Shown here: one piece after another, positions 44,208 to 54,200 of the stretch
Numbering within the stretch: position 1 is the stretch's first letter
How the letters are laid out: each line of letters starts with the position of its first letter
Assembly (NCBI GenBank): GCA_964429235.1
Contig: CAYSAQ010000001.1
Coordinates: forward strand, 271,283 to 335,282
Length of the DNA stretch: 64,000 nucleotides
Direction: 5' to 3'
Origin: CAYSAQ01 sp964429235
GTDB taxonomy: Bacteria > Margulisbacteria > Riflemargulisbacteria > GWF2-35-9 > DYQY01
Notes under the pieces: model-generated
Database searches by the model: none
Seen by the model: only the letters and a program-made list of their open reading frames with translations
What the model was told of the DNA's origin: nothing
Program-made: the position numbers and the translations under genes

Positions 44208-45035
44208 TTACTTCTTTCTGCTTATAATATATTTGCTGCTGTGTTTCTTTTTCTTTCTAGTCTTATAACCAAGAGCTAGAACGCCAGTAGCTGATACTGG
44301 ACCAGGTCTTCCAACAGGTGCTTTACCTTCACCACCACCATGTGGATGGTCATTAGGGTTCTTCGCAGCCCCTCTAACATTAGGTTTTCTGCCTCTGTGG
44401 AAATTCTTTCCAGCTTTACCAATTTTAATATTTCTATGTTCTGAATTAGAAACAGCTCCAATAGTTGCCTTACATGAAACTCTAATTAATCTTAATTCAC
44501 CAGATGCAAGCTTTATTGCAGCATAGTCATTTTCCTTTGCCATTAACTGTGCACTAGCTCCAGCACTTCTTACCAACTGTGCTCCTCTACCTGGTTGCAT
44601 TTCAATATTATGAATTGTTGTACCAACTGGAATATCCTTAAGTGTTAAACTGTTTCCGATTCTGATTTCTGCATCTTTACCAGACTCTAAAACATCTCCA
44701 ACATTTAAGCCAACTGGTGCGATAATATATCTTTTTTCACCATCAATATAATTTAAAAGTGCAATTCTTGCTGTTCTATTTGGATCATATTCAATAGTAG
44801 CAACCCTACATTTGATACCATCTTTATCTCTTTTGAAATCAACAAGACGATAAAACTTTTTAGCTCCACCTCTTCTATTTTCAACAGTAATTCTACCCTG
44901 ATTGTTTCTACCTGCTTTTACGTTCTTCTTTACTAATAAAGATTTTTCAGGTTTTGTTGTTGTAATAGATGCAAAATCAGAAACTACTGTGTTTCTTGTT
45001 CCATTAGTCATTGCTTTTAATTTCTTTGTAACCAC
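44208..45035 (-). CDS. rplB: 50S ribosomal protein L2
   Basis: The 275-residue protein supports the peptidyl-transferase centre. It has KKLKAMTNGTRNTVVSDFAS, NRRGGAKKFYRLVDFKRDKD, and the C-terminal GRKPNVRGAAKNPNDHPHGG, GGEGKAPVGRPGPVSATGVL containing the invariant His next to the active site. Translation starts at GTG 45035 after an AGAGAGG site. Confidence 0.97.
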   Translation of the reverse strand: MVTKKLKAMTNGTRNTVVSDFASITTTKPEKSLLVKKNVKAGRNNQGRITVENRRGGAKKFYRLVDFKRDKDGIKCRVATIEYDPNRTARIALLNYIDGEKRYIIAPVGLNVGDVLESGKDAEIRIGNSLTLKDIPVGTTIHNIEMQPGRGAQLVRSAGASAQLMAKENDYAAIKLASGELRLIRVSCKATIGAVSNSEHRNIKIGKAGKNFHRGRKPNVRGAAKNPNDHPHGGGEGKAPVGRPGPVSATGVLALGYKTRKKKKHSSKYIISRKK

Positions 45036-45050
45036 TTGTTCTACCTCTCT

Positions 45051-45335
45051 CTAGCTTAACTTCTCAAAGCTGCCAATTTTCTGGCCTTCTTTAAGAGTTA
45101 CAATCGCTTTTTTCCAATCACTTGTTCTTCCAACAAATTTACCCATTCTTTTCTTCTTACCATTAACATTAATAGTACGAACTGCTTCAACATTAACTTT
45201 GAAATTACTCTCAACAGAATTTTTAATTTCAATTTTGTTAGCATCAGTAGTCACCTTGAATACATATTTATTCTCAGCACTCATCATTGAACTTTTTTCA
45301 GTTATAACTGGTCCTAGTATTACATTCTTAATCAT
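45051..45335 (-). CDS. rplW: 50S ribosomal protein L23
   Basis: The 94-residue exit-site protein docks trigger factor. ILGPVITEKSSMMSAENKYV and FKVNVEAVRTINVNGKKKRM are characteristic. Its ATG overlaps the rplD stop as ATGA. Confidence 0.96.
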   Translation of the reverse strand: MIKNVILGPVITEKSSMMSAENKYVFKVTTDANKIEIKNSVESNFKVNVEAVRTINVNGKKKRMGKFVGRTSDWKKAIVTLKEGQKIGSFEKLS

Positions 45336-45961
45336 TTTGTATAAATCTCCTCTAGCTGCGCTATTGCAGAATCTTCAATTATTATCGAACTAGCATTAAG
45401 AATATCGTAAACATTTAAACCATAAACACTGGTCACTCCAAGATTATTATAATTTCCAATAACAGCCTCTCTACTAGCCTTATCTTTAGAAACATATAAA
45501 ATTCTTTTATCATCTAATTTCTTTTCAGAAACTATTTTAGCGAAATCATTAGTTTTTGCAATTACAGATGAAAATTTATCTGTTCCTTCAAATACTAATA
45601 AGTTATCTAGCTTAGATGTAAGTGCACCTAATAATGCTTGTCTTTTAACCTTTTTATTAATCTTTGTAGCTCTTTTTAATCCTTGAGGACCAAAAGTAAC
45701 TCCACCACCAACCCATAGAGGGGATGTATTTGTTCCAGCTCTTGCTCTACCAGTTCCCTTTTGGTTCCATGGTTTAGCTCCGCCACCTCTAACATCAGAA
45801 CGTCCTTTAGCTTTAGAATTCATTGATCTCTTCTGGTGAAGATAATCCTTAACTACAAAGTGAAACATTTCTATGCTAGCTTTTTGCCCTAAAACCTTAG
45901 CGGTTATATCAAGGCTTCCGTCTTGCTTTTTCTCTAAATTATAACTATTTACTTTTACCAT
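45332..45961 (-). CDS. rplD: 50S ribosomal protein L4
   Basis: The 209-residue protein has an extended loop reaching the exit tunnel (GRSDVRGGGAKPWNQKGTGR, ARAGTNTSPLWVGGGVTFGP). In E. coli L4 also represses the S10 operon; whether it does here is unknown. It follows rplC by 21 bases. Confidence 0.97.
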   Translation of the reverse strand: MVKVNSYNLEKKQDGSLDITAKVLGQKASIEMFHFVVKDYLHQKRSMNSKAKGRSDVRGGGAKPWNQKGTGRARAGTNTSPLWVGGGVTFGPQGLKRATKINKKVKRQALLGALTSKLDNLLVFEGTDKFSSVIAKTNDFAKIVSEKKLDDKRILYVSKDKASREAVIGNYNNLGVTSVYGLNVYDILNASSIIIEDSAIAQLEEIYTK

Positions 45962-45982
45962 TGTTATTTCCTACCACCTATC

Positions 45983-46606
45983 TTAGTTATATAGAACTAC
46001 TTCAGAACCGTTAGCTCCTGGTACAGCTCCCTTAACCAAAACAAGCCCTTTTTCTTGATCAATCTTAACAATTTTAAGATTTTTTATTGTAACCAATTCA
46101 TTACCATGATGTCCTGGCATCTTCTGACCCTTCCAAACTTTTCCAGGTGAAGTACCAGCTCCGATTGAACCACATCTTCTATGATTCTTCGAACCATGTG
46201 CCATTGGCCCAATAGAGAAATTATGTCTCTTCACTGTTCCTGTAAATCCTCTACCTTTAGTAGCACCTTGAGCATTTACCTTCTCACTAATTTCGAATAT
46301 TGAAACATCAAGTGATGATCCGATCTCGAACCCCGATACATCCTTTAATCTTAACTCTTTTATCTTTCGATATAAGCTTTCAACAGCTTTGAACTGTCCT
46401 TGATTTGGTTTGCTTACTTTTGATTCTTTGGCAGCAATATAACCAACCCTGATAGACTCATATCCATCATTCTCAATTGTTTTCTTTTGAACTACTTTAT
46501 TTTCTAATAATTGTAAAACCGTTACAGGAACTGCTTCTCCAATTTCATTAAAAAGTTTAGTCATCCCAACTTTTTTTGTTAATAAACCCTTGTTAATTTG
46601 TTTCAT
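45983..46606 (-). CDS. rplC: 50S ribosomal protein L3
   Basis: The 207-residue early-assembly protein has LLTKKVGMTKLFNEIGEAVP, the KGRGFTGTVKRHNFSIGPMA loop that reaches the peptidyl-transferase centre, and GTSPGKVWKGQKMPGHHGNE. It is preceded by rpsJ as in the standard S10 cluster. Confidence 0.97.
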   Translation of the reverse strand: MKQINKGLLTKKVGMTKLFNEIGEAVPVTVLQLLENKVVQKKTIENDGYESIRVGYIAAKESKVSKPNQGQFKAVESLYRKIKELRLKDVSGFEIGSSLDVSIFEISEKVNAQGATKGRGFTGTVKRHNFSIGPMAHGSKNHRRCGSIGAGTSPGKVWKGQKMPGHHGNELVTIKNLKIVKIDQEKGLVLVKGAVPGANGSEVVLYN

Positions 46607-46639
46607 TTTCTTCTACCTATTTCCCAAATTTAGACTGTA

Positions 46640-46987
46640 CTAATTTAGTTTAATTTCTACGTCTATTCCTGCTGGTAAGTCCAACTGCATCAATGCGTCA
46701 ATCGTAGATGCCGGAGGATTTACTATGTCTATCAACCTCTTGTGCGTCCTGATCTCTAAATGTTCTCCACCTCTTTTGTTTACGTGAGGTGATTTCAATA
46801 TACAAAAAACATTTTTCTCAGTAGGCAAAGGCACAGGCCCGATGACTTTTGCACCAGACCTCTGCGCTGTTTTCACAATCTTTTCACTGGACTGATCTAG
46901 AACTCTGTAATCAAAAGCCTTAAGCTTAATTCTTACTTTCTGTGCTACTTTTACTGTAGTTTGTACTGTTGTGCTGTTTTTTGTCAT
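46640..46987 (-). CDS. rpsJ: 30S ribosomal protein S10 (slightly extended)
   Basis: The 115-residue protein is NusE in antitermination complexes and pairs with NusG and NusB. The core runs from KVRIKLKAFDYRVLDQSSEK through GPVPLPTEKNVFCILKSPHV and NKRGGEHLEIRTHKRLIDIV. About 12 Thr/Val/Lys-rich residues before it are extra compared with the usual ~102, unless translation begins later; no internal Met is available. Confidence 0.96.
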   Translation of the reverse strand: MTKNSTTVQTTVKVAQKVRIKLKAFDYRVLDQSSEKIVKTAQRSGAKVIGPVPLPTEKNVFCILKSPHVNKRGGEHLEIRTHKRLIDIVNPPASTIDALMQLDLPAGIDVEIKLN

Positions 46988-47016
46988 TTTTTTTACTTCC
47001 TTATTTATGTACTAAC

Positions 47017-48216
47017 TTACTTAAGTATTTCAGTTACTACACCAGCTCCAACTGTTCTTCCGCCTTCACGGATTGCAAATCTTAAACCTTTTTCAATCGC
47101 GATTGGTGTAATTAAATCAACAACCATATTCACGTTATCACCAGGCATTACCATTTCAACGTTTTCTGGCAACTCAATTGAACCAGTTACATCTGTTGTT
47201 CTCATATAGAATTGTGGTCTATATCCTTTAAAGAATGGAGTGTGTCTTCCACCTTCTTCTTTTTTAAGAACATATACTTCAGCTCTAAAGTTAGTATGTG
47301 GAGTTATCGCTCCTTTATGTGCAAGAACCTGACCTCTGAAAAGATCTTTCTTCTCAACACCTCTTAATAAAACACCAACGTTATCGCCTGCTCTACCTTC
47401 ATCAAGAGTTTTTCTAAACATCTCAACTCCAGTTACAACATATTTAGCTGGTTTTTCAGTCATACCAACAACTTCTATCTCTTCGCCAGTTTTAACAATT
47501 CCTCTTTCGATTCTACCTGTTGCAACTGTTCCTCTACCAGTAATAGAGAACACATCTTCGACAGGCATTAGAAATGCTTTTTCAGTGTCTCTTTCTGGAG
47601 TAGGGATATACTCATCAACTTTAGCCATTAAGCCTAAAATTGCTTGAACATCAGCATTACTAGGGTCAGAAGCATTATCTAATGCTTTTAAAGCCGATCC
47701 TTGCATTACAGGAATGTTATCACCATCAAAACCATACTGTGTTAGTAATTCTCTTACTTCCATCTCAACTAATTCGATTAGCTCAGGATCATCAACCATA
47801 TCTGTCTTATTTAAGAAAACAACGATATGAGGTACGTTTACCTGATTTGCTAATAGGATATGCTCTCTAGTTTGAGGCATAGGACCATCAGCTGCAGATA
47901 CAACTAAAATCGCTCCGTCCATCTGTGCAGCACCTGTAATCATATTTTTTACATAATCAGCGTGACCTGGACAGTCAACGTGAGCATAGTGTCTACCCTC
48001 TGTTTCATATTCTACGTGAGCTGTATTAATAGTAATACCTCTCTCTTTTTCTTCAGGTGCACTATCAATCGCATCATATGCCATTGCCTTTGTACCACCT
48101 TGTACTGCTAATACAGTTGTAATTGCTGCTGTTAACGTAGTCTTACCATGGTCAACGTGACCAATAGTACCTATATTTATGTGTGGTTTGTTTCTTTCAA
48201 ATTTTTCTCTAGCCAT
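47017..48216 (-). CDS. tuf: Elongation factor Tu
   Basis: This GTPase delivers aminoacyl-tRNA. The 399-residue protein has G1 GTIGHVDHGKTTLTAAI, the effector loop EEKERGITINTAHVEYET, G3 HVDCPGHADYVKNMITGA, G4 VVFLNKTDMVDD, and C-terminal domains with FRAEVYVLKKEEGGRHTPFF. It lies just downstream of fusA, as in the str operon. This is the only copy in the window. Confidence 0.98.
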   Translation of the reverse strand: MAREKFERNKPHINIGTIGHVDHGKTTLTAAITTVLAVQGGTKAMAYDAIDSAPEEKERGITINTAHVEYETEGRHYAHVDCPGHADYVKNMITGAAQMDGAILVVSAADGPMPQTREHILLANQVNVPHIVVFLNKTDMVDDPELIELVEMEVRELLTQYGFDGDNIPVMQGSALKALDNASDPSNADVQAILGLMAKVDEYIPTPERDTEKAFLMPVEDVFSITGRGTVATGRIERGIVKTGEEIEVVGMTEKPAKYVVTGVEMFRKTLDEGRAGDNVGVLLRGVEKKDLFRGQVLAHKGAITPHTNFRAEVYVLKKEEGGRHTPFFKGYRPQFYMRTTDVTGSIELPENVEMVMPGDNVNMVVDLITPIAIEKGLRFAIREGGRTVGAGVVTEILK

Positions 48217-48236
48217 TTTTCATCTCCTCCTTTTAA

Positions 48237-50321
48237 TTATTTACCTTGTGATTTTGCAATAACTGCTTCTGCAGTATTCTTTGGCACTTCATCATATGCA
48301 GTAAACTGCATAGTGTAATCACCTCTACCCTGAGTTTTACTTCTTAGGGAGGTGGAATACCCAAACATTTCAGCTAACGGCACTTTTGCCTTAACTTTTT
48401 GGTTCTTGCCTTGAGGCTCCATTCCTTCAATTCTTCCTCTTCTAGAGTTAAGGTCTCCAATTACATCGCCCATATTATCTTCAGGACAAACAACCTCAAC
48501 ATCCATTAAAGGCTCTAAAAGAATAGGACTTGCTTTTAGTGCACCCTCTTTTAATGCCATAGAACCTGCAATCTTAAACGCCATTTCATTAGAGTCAACT
48601 TCATGAAATGTACCATCATATAACGTAGCCTTAACATCTACTAATGGGAATCCAGCAAGGACACCATTTAACATAGCTTCTTTAATACCTTTTTCAACAG
48701 CTGGAATATATTCTTTTGGAATAGATCCGCCTTTAATCTTGTCTTCGAATTCGAATCCTGATCCACTCTCTCTAGCTTCGAATTTAATACAAACGTGACC
48801 ATACTGACCTCTACCACCAGATTGCTTAACAAACTTAGATTCTTGATCAGATGAACCTTTGATAGTTTCTTTATATGCAACCTGTGGTTTCCCAACGTTT
48901 GCATCAACTTTAAACTCTCTAAGTAATCTATCAACAATAATTTCTAAATGAAGCTCACCCATGCCAGCGATGATTGTTTGATTTGTTTCATGGTCAACAT
49001 GAACTTTAAATGTAGGATCTTCTTCGGCTAACTTAGCTAATGCTGTAGATAGCTTCTCTTGATCTGCTTTTGTTTTTGGTTCAATAGCAACTGCTATTAC
49101 TGGTTCTGGAAATTCCATGGACTCTAATATTACTTTATGATTTGCATCACTTAATGTATCGCCTGTAGTTGAAACTTTTAAACCAACAACTGCTGCGATA
49201 TCTCCTGTTGAAATTTCATCCATTTCTTCACGAGTATTAGAATGCATTAATAACAATCTTCCAACTCTTTCTTTCTTATCTTTACTTGTATTTATAACGT
49301 AAGATCCTGCTTTTAATTTCCCAGAATAAACTCTTACATAAGTTAATTTTCCAACAAATGGATCAGTAGCAATCTTAAATGATAATGCTGAAAATGGTTC
49401 ATCATCAGACGCTTTTCTTTCAATCTCTTCACCAGTAGTTGCGTCAATGCCTTTAATAGCAGGAACATCTATTGGCGCCGGTAGATAATCAATAACAGCA
49501 TCAAGTAATGTCTGAACACCTTTGTTCTTAAATGCAGTACCACAAAAAGCTGGAATAATTTCACATTGAACTACGCCTTTTCTGATGCCTTGTTTAACTT
49601 CTTCATTAGTAAGATCGCCTTCTTCAAAGTACTTTTCCATTAATTTATCATCAAACTCAGCAGCTTTTTCTACTAATGCGTCATAATACATATCCACAGT
49701 TTCTTTAAGATCTTCTGGACACTCTTCTACTTCATAGCTCTGACCTAAGTCTTCACCCTTCCATACATATGCTTTCTTTGTAAGAACGTCTACAACGCCT
49801 TGGAAGTTATCTTCAGAACCGATAGGAACTTGCATAACAACTGGATGTCCACCATCTAATTTTTCTTTGATTTGATCGATTACCATAAAGTAATCAGCAC
49901 CAATTCTATCCATTTTATTTACGAATGCTAATCTTGGAACGCTATATCTTGTAGCTTGTCTCCATACAGTCTCAGACTGAGGCTGAACGCCACCAACTGC
50001 ACAGAATACAGCAACAACACCATCAAGTACTCTTAATGATCTTTCTACTTCAACAGTGAAATCTACGTGACCTGGTGTGTCTATAATGTTAATTCTATTA
50101 TCTTTCCAAAAACAAGTTGTAGCAGCAGAAGTAATAGTAATACCTCTTTCCTGCTCTTGTACCATCCAGTCCATAGTAGCTTCGCCATCATGAACTTCAC
50201 CAATCTTATAACTCTTACCAGTGTAATAAAGAATACGCTCTGTTACCGTTGTTTTACCAGCATCAATGTGAGCAGCAATTCCTATATTTCTTAATTTATC
50301 TAATTTAACTTTCTTAGCCAC
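48237..50321 (-). CDS. fusA: Elongation factor G
   Basis: This translocase has 694 residues in five domains. G1 is IGIAAHIDAGKTTVTERILY, switch I ends EQERGITITSAATTC, G3 NIIDTPGHVDFTVEVERSLR, and G4 FVNKMDRIGADY. Domain IV is seen in GRGQYGHVCIKFEARESGSG, domain V in DVIGDLNSRRGRIEGMEPQG. Normal-length EF-G, between rpsG and tuf. Confidence 0.98.
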   Translation of the reverse strand: MAKKVKLDKLRNIGIAAHIDAGKTTVTERILYYTGKSYKIGEVHDGEATMDWMVQEQERGITITSAATTCFWKDNRINIIDTPGHVDFTVEVERSLRVLDGVVAVFCAVGGVQPQSETVWRQATRYSVPRLAFVNKMDRIGADYFMVIDQIKEKLDGGHPVVMQVPIGSEDNFQGVVDVLTKKAYVWKGEDLGQSYEVEECPEDLKETVDMYYDALVEKAAEFDDKLMEKYFEEGDLTNEEVKQGIRKGVVQCEIIPAFCGTAFKNKGVQTLLDAVIDYLPAPIDVPAIKGIDATTGEEIERKASDDEPFSALSFKIATDPFVGKLTYVRVYSGKLKAGSYVINTSKDKKERVGRLLLMHSNTREEMDEISTGDIAAVVGLKVSTTGDTLSDANHKVILESMEFPEPVIAVAIEPKTKADQEKLSTALAKLAEEDPTFKVHVDHETNQTIIAGMGELHLEIIVDRLLREFKVDANVGKPQVAYKETIKGSSDQESKFVKQSGGRGQYGHVCIKFEARESGSGFEFEDKIKGGSIPKEYIPAVEKGIKEAMLNGVLAGFPLVDVKATLYDGTFHEVDSNEMAFKIAGSMALKEGALKASPILLEPLMDVEVVCPEDNMGDVIGDLNSRRGRIEGMEPQGKNQKVKAKVPLAEMFGYSTSLRSKTQGRGDYTMQFTAYDEVPKNTAEAVIAKSQGK

Positions 50322-50337
50322 TTATTGTCTCCTATTA

Positions 50338-50811
50338 TTAAAACCTAAAATGTGCGAAAGCTTTATTAGCTTCTGCCATTCTATGTACATCATCTTTTTT
50401 CTTTACAGAAGCACCAGTGCCCTCTGCAGCTTCCATCAATTCTCTTGCTAATTTCTCTACCATTGATTTTCCGTTTCTATCTTTTGCATATTTAACTATC
50501 CAACGGAAAGATAATGATACAGCTCTCTTTTTTCTAACTTCCATAGGAACCTGGTAAGTAGCTCCACCAACTCTTCTACTTTTTACTTCCATAAGTGGTG
50601 TTGCATTTTTAATTGCATCATTAAAAACTTTAAAAGGATCTTCTCCTTTTTTAACTTCAGCAATCTTGTCTAAAGCAGCGTAAAAAATATTACGAACTTT
50701 ATCTTTCTTTCCATCTAACATTAACCTGTTAATGAATTTTGTAACTAATACGCTATTATAACGCACATCTGGTTCTACTTTTCTCTCTACACTTCCTCTT
50801 CTTCTAGACAT
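50338..50811 (-). CDS. rpsG: 30S ribosomal protein S7
   Basis: The 157-residue head-assembly initiator has PDVRYNSVLVTKFINRLMLD, KSRRVGGATYQVPMEVRKKR and the C-terminal RMAEANKAFAHFRF. It is 12 bases after rpsL. S7 is the str-operon repressor in E. coli. Confidence 0.97.
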   Translation of the reverse strand: MSRRRGSVERKVEPDVRYNSVLVTKFINRLMLDGKKDKVRNIFYAALDKIAEVKKGEDPFKVFNDAIKNATPLMEVKSRRVGGATYQVPMEVRKKRAVSLSFRWIVKYAKDRNGKSMVEKLARELMEAAEGTGASVKKKDDVHRMAEANKAFAHFRF

Positions 50812-50822
50812 CTTCTATTCTC

Positions 50823-51197
50823 CTACTTCTTCACTCTTTTAGCGCCGTACTTAGATCTTCCACGTCTACGCTCTTGAACACCAGTTGTGTCTAAATTACC
50901 ACGAACAACGTGATATCTCACACCCGGTAAATCTTTAACTCTTCCACCTCTTACAAGAACAACTGAGTGCTCCTGAAGATTATGGCCTTCTCCACCAATA
51001 TAAGCAGCAACCTCATAACCGTTAGTCAACCTTACTCTTGCAACTTTTCTAAGTGCGGAATTAGGTTTCTTTGGAGTTGCAGTATAAACTCTAGTACATA
51101 CTCCTCTTCTTTGTGGGCAAGCTTGTAAAGCAGGAACATCGTTCTTTACTTTCTTACTTTTTCTACCCTTCCTTACTAACTGATTAATAGTAGGCAT
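50823..51197 (-). CDS. rpsL: 30S ribosomal protein S12
   Basis: The 124-residue decoding-centre protein has the accuracy loop ATPKKPNSALRKVARVRLTN with wild-type Lys at the streptomycin-resistance position, and VVLVRGGRVKDLPGVRYHVV. No resistance substitution is seen in these two loops. A hairpin at 51227-51265 separates it from rpoC. Confidence 0.97.
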   Translation of the reverse strand: MPTINQLVRKGRKSKKVKNDVPALQACPQRRGVCTRVYTATPKKPNSALRKVARVRLTNGYEVAAYIGGEGHNLQEHSVVLVRGGRVKDLPGVRYHVVRGNLDTTGVQERRRGRSKYGAKRVKK

Positions 51198-51226
51198 TTC
51201 TACTCCTTTTTATTCATTATTTTTAG

Positions 51227-51265
51227 ACAACGCCTGGTATTCTAGCTTAAGATACCAGGCTTTGT
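51227..51265. promoter_or_regulatory. Long hairpin between rpoC and rpsL (processing or attenuation element)
   Basis: GACAA then GCCTGGTAT (51232-51240) pair with ATACCAGGC (51252-51260) then TTGTC: 14 pairs with one mismatch and an 11-base loop. No T-run follows on either strand, so this is not a classic terminator; RNase cleavage or partial termination between rpoBC and the str genes is more likely. Confidence 0.6.
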
Positions 51266-51294
51266 CAACTACAAAACTTTACATCAATAATAAT

Positions 51295-54200
51295 CTATAT
51301 TTCCAGCTCCAAAGCCTCATCTACCTTAGGTTCTAGAGTGGATTTAAGAGTGACTGGAACCTTCGCATAAAAGCCTGTTCCAGCAGGTATTAATTTACCA
51401 ATAATAACATTCTCTTTTAATCCATACATTTCATCAACTTTACCTCTAATTGCTGCATCCGTAAGAACCTTTGCAGTTTCCTGGAAAGATGCGGCAGAAA
51501 TAAATGACTCTGTATTCAATGATGCCTTAGTAATACCAAGCAATATTCTCTCTCCGACAGACACTTCTTTGTCCTGTTCGATAAGAGCTTTATTCTCATG
51601 CATAAACTGATTGATATCCATAAGTTCACCAGGTAACATTGTTGAATCTCCCATTGAAGAAATCTTAACCTTCTTAGTCATCTGTCTTATGATAACCTCA
51701 GCATGTTTATCGTTGATAGTTACTCCCTGTCCACGATATACCTTCTGAACTTCTTCTAATAGATACTCTTGCACTGCCTGTACTCCTAAGACCGCTAATA
51801 TGTCATGAGGTGAAACGACACCCTCTGTAATTAATGATCCCTTAGCAAGCACATCTCCATTTTGGACAATAATTCTGCTATCTAATGGAATCTTGTAATC
51901 TACTTTACCGTCATCGTTGAAAACAGTAACAATTTTTTGAATATCCTTGTTGCCAATCTCAACTGTACCAGCTAGTGCAGAAATGATTGATTTATTCTTA
52001 GATGTTCTTGCTTCAAAAAGAGCTTCAATTTTTGGTAGTCCAGCAACAATATCTCTTGCTTTAGCACCTAGGTTTGATTTCTTTTCTTTCTTAAGAACTT
52101 CATTCTTAGCAATCATCTCTCCTGGTTTTCTGAAAAGTATAGCGCCCGGTGCTAAATGATAAGTTCTAGCAGGAACTACATCGATTCCACGTTCAGATAC
52201 ACTGATAACTAAACCAGCCTCTTCAGCTTTAATCTTTGTAGAAATACTTTCACCTGCATTTAGGTATTGACCTTCAGCAACCTTAACTTTGTCTCCAGAA
52301 ACAATTTTGTAATTTATAACTTTCTTTTTATCAATTAGATAAATCTCGCCTTCTGTCTTAGCAGCATAGTTAACAACTTTTCCGTTAACTACGTTATCTA
52401 CTACCTCAAGATTTCTAGAATAATAAACTTCTCCAGATATATTTACTTTAAGAAATTCAACTGTTGGTTCGTGAGTAAAGATATTCTCGCCTTTTTTAAT
52501 CTTATCTTTATTACTAACAACAATCTCAGATCCCTCTGCAACATTAATAGACTGATCTTTACCATCTTTGCCAATGATTTGAATAGTACCTGCTGAAGTA
52601 ACTACTTTAACAGCGTCACCATACTCATCAATAAGATTTTGTGTGCCAATCTTATTAAGAAATTTAACAGTACCATCAAAATCAGCTGTCATTTCAATCT
52701 TAGACGCTCTTGAAAGGTCAACTCCACCAGTGTGGAAAGTTCTCATTGTTAACTGAGTACCAGGTTCACCAATTGACTGAGCAGCAATAATACCTACTGC
52801 TTCTCCAAGATTAATTAACTGTCTACTACTTAAATCTTCACCATAACATTTCTGACAAAGACCTCGTTTAGCCTCACAAGTAATTACTGAACGTACTTGA
52901 ACTTCTTCAATTCCAGTAGCAACAACTCTGTTAGCCATTTCTGATGTAATTGTTTGATCTTCATTAACAATAACTTCGCCAGTTTCTTTATCTACAACTT
53001 TTTCTAAACAAACTCTACCAGTGAGTCTTTCTTTAAGAGAAATAAGTTCACCATAGTCTTCTTTAATAGCTGTAACTCTCACACCTTGTTTAGTATGACA
53101 ATCTGGTTCAGTAATCATAATATCTTGACCAATGTCCACTAAACGTCTTGTTAGATAACCAGAGTCAGCAGTACGTAATGCTGTATCAACCAAACCTTTT
53201 CTAGCACCATATGTTGAAATAAAGTACTCAGTAGAAGTTAAACCTTCTCTAAAGTTTGTAAGAATAGGAATGTCAACTGTACTACCAGTTGCATCTGCCA
53301 TAAGTCCTCTCATACCAGCTAACTGTTTAACTTGGTCAATACTACCTCTAGCACCAGAGTTCGCCATCATAAATACATTATTAAGCTCACTAAATCCATC
53401 GCTCATAGCTGTAGTTACTTTATCAACAGTTGTTCTCCATACTTCCAATTCTCTTGCTTTTCTTTCAGCATCACTAATAATTTCTCTTTCCTTAAGATCT
53501 TCAATCTTTGCTACCTCAAGTTTAGCTTGAGCTAGAATAGCTTTCTTTTCTGGAGGAACACGAAGATCATCAATTGCTATTGATACGCCTGCTTTAGTTG
53601 CATAAGAAAACCCTACGTTCTTTAGCTCATCTGCTAATGCTGCTGTAACATTTTCGCCATAAGCACCATGCCATTCTGAAATAAGATCTGATAACTGTCT
53701 TTTACCAACTACCTCATTAAAGAACTTTTGTGGAGGTAAATCTAAGTTTTCTAATGATTCTGCAATAGCAGCATTAAAAAGAACTCTACCTACGGTAGTG
53801 TCTAGCAAGCCATCATTATATCTAACTGTGATTCTTGTGTGCATAGAAACAGCACCCATATCATAAGATTTTTGCACATCTGTAAAACTGTAGAATAATC
53901 TAGGTTTTAGAGACATCATATCTTTATCCGTAATTGTTAAGTAATAAATACCTAATACCATATCCTGTGTAGGAGTGATGATAGATCTTCCGTTTGAAGG
54001 AGCTAAAACATTATTATTAGCAAGCATTAATAATCTTGCTTCTGTTTTTGCTTCAACTGTTAATGGAATATGGATTGCCATTTGGTCACCATCAAAGTCA
54101 GCATTAAACGCAGTACATACTAATGGATGAAGCTGAATAGCTTTACCTTCAACAAGTACAGGTTCGAAAGCCTGGATACCTAATCTGTGAAGAGTAGGAG

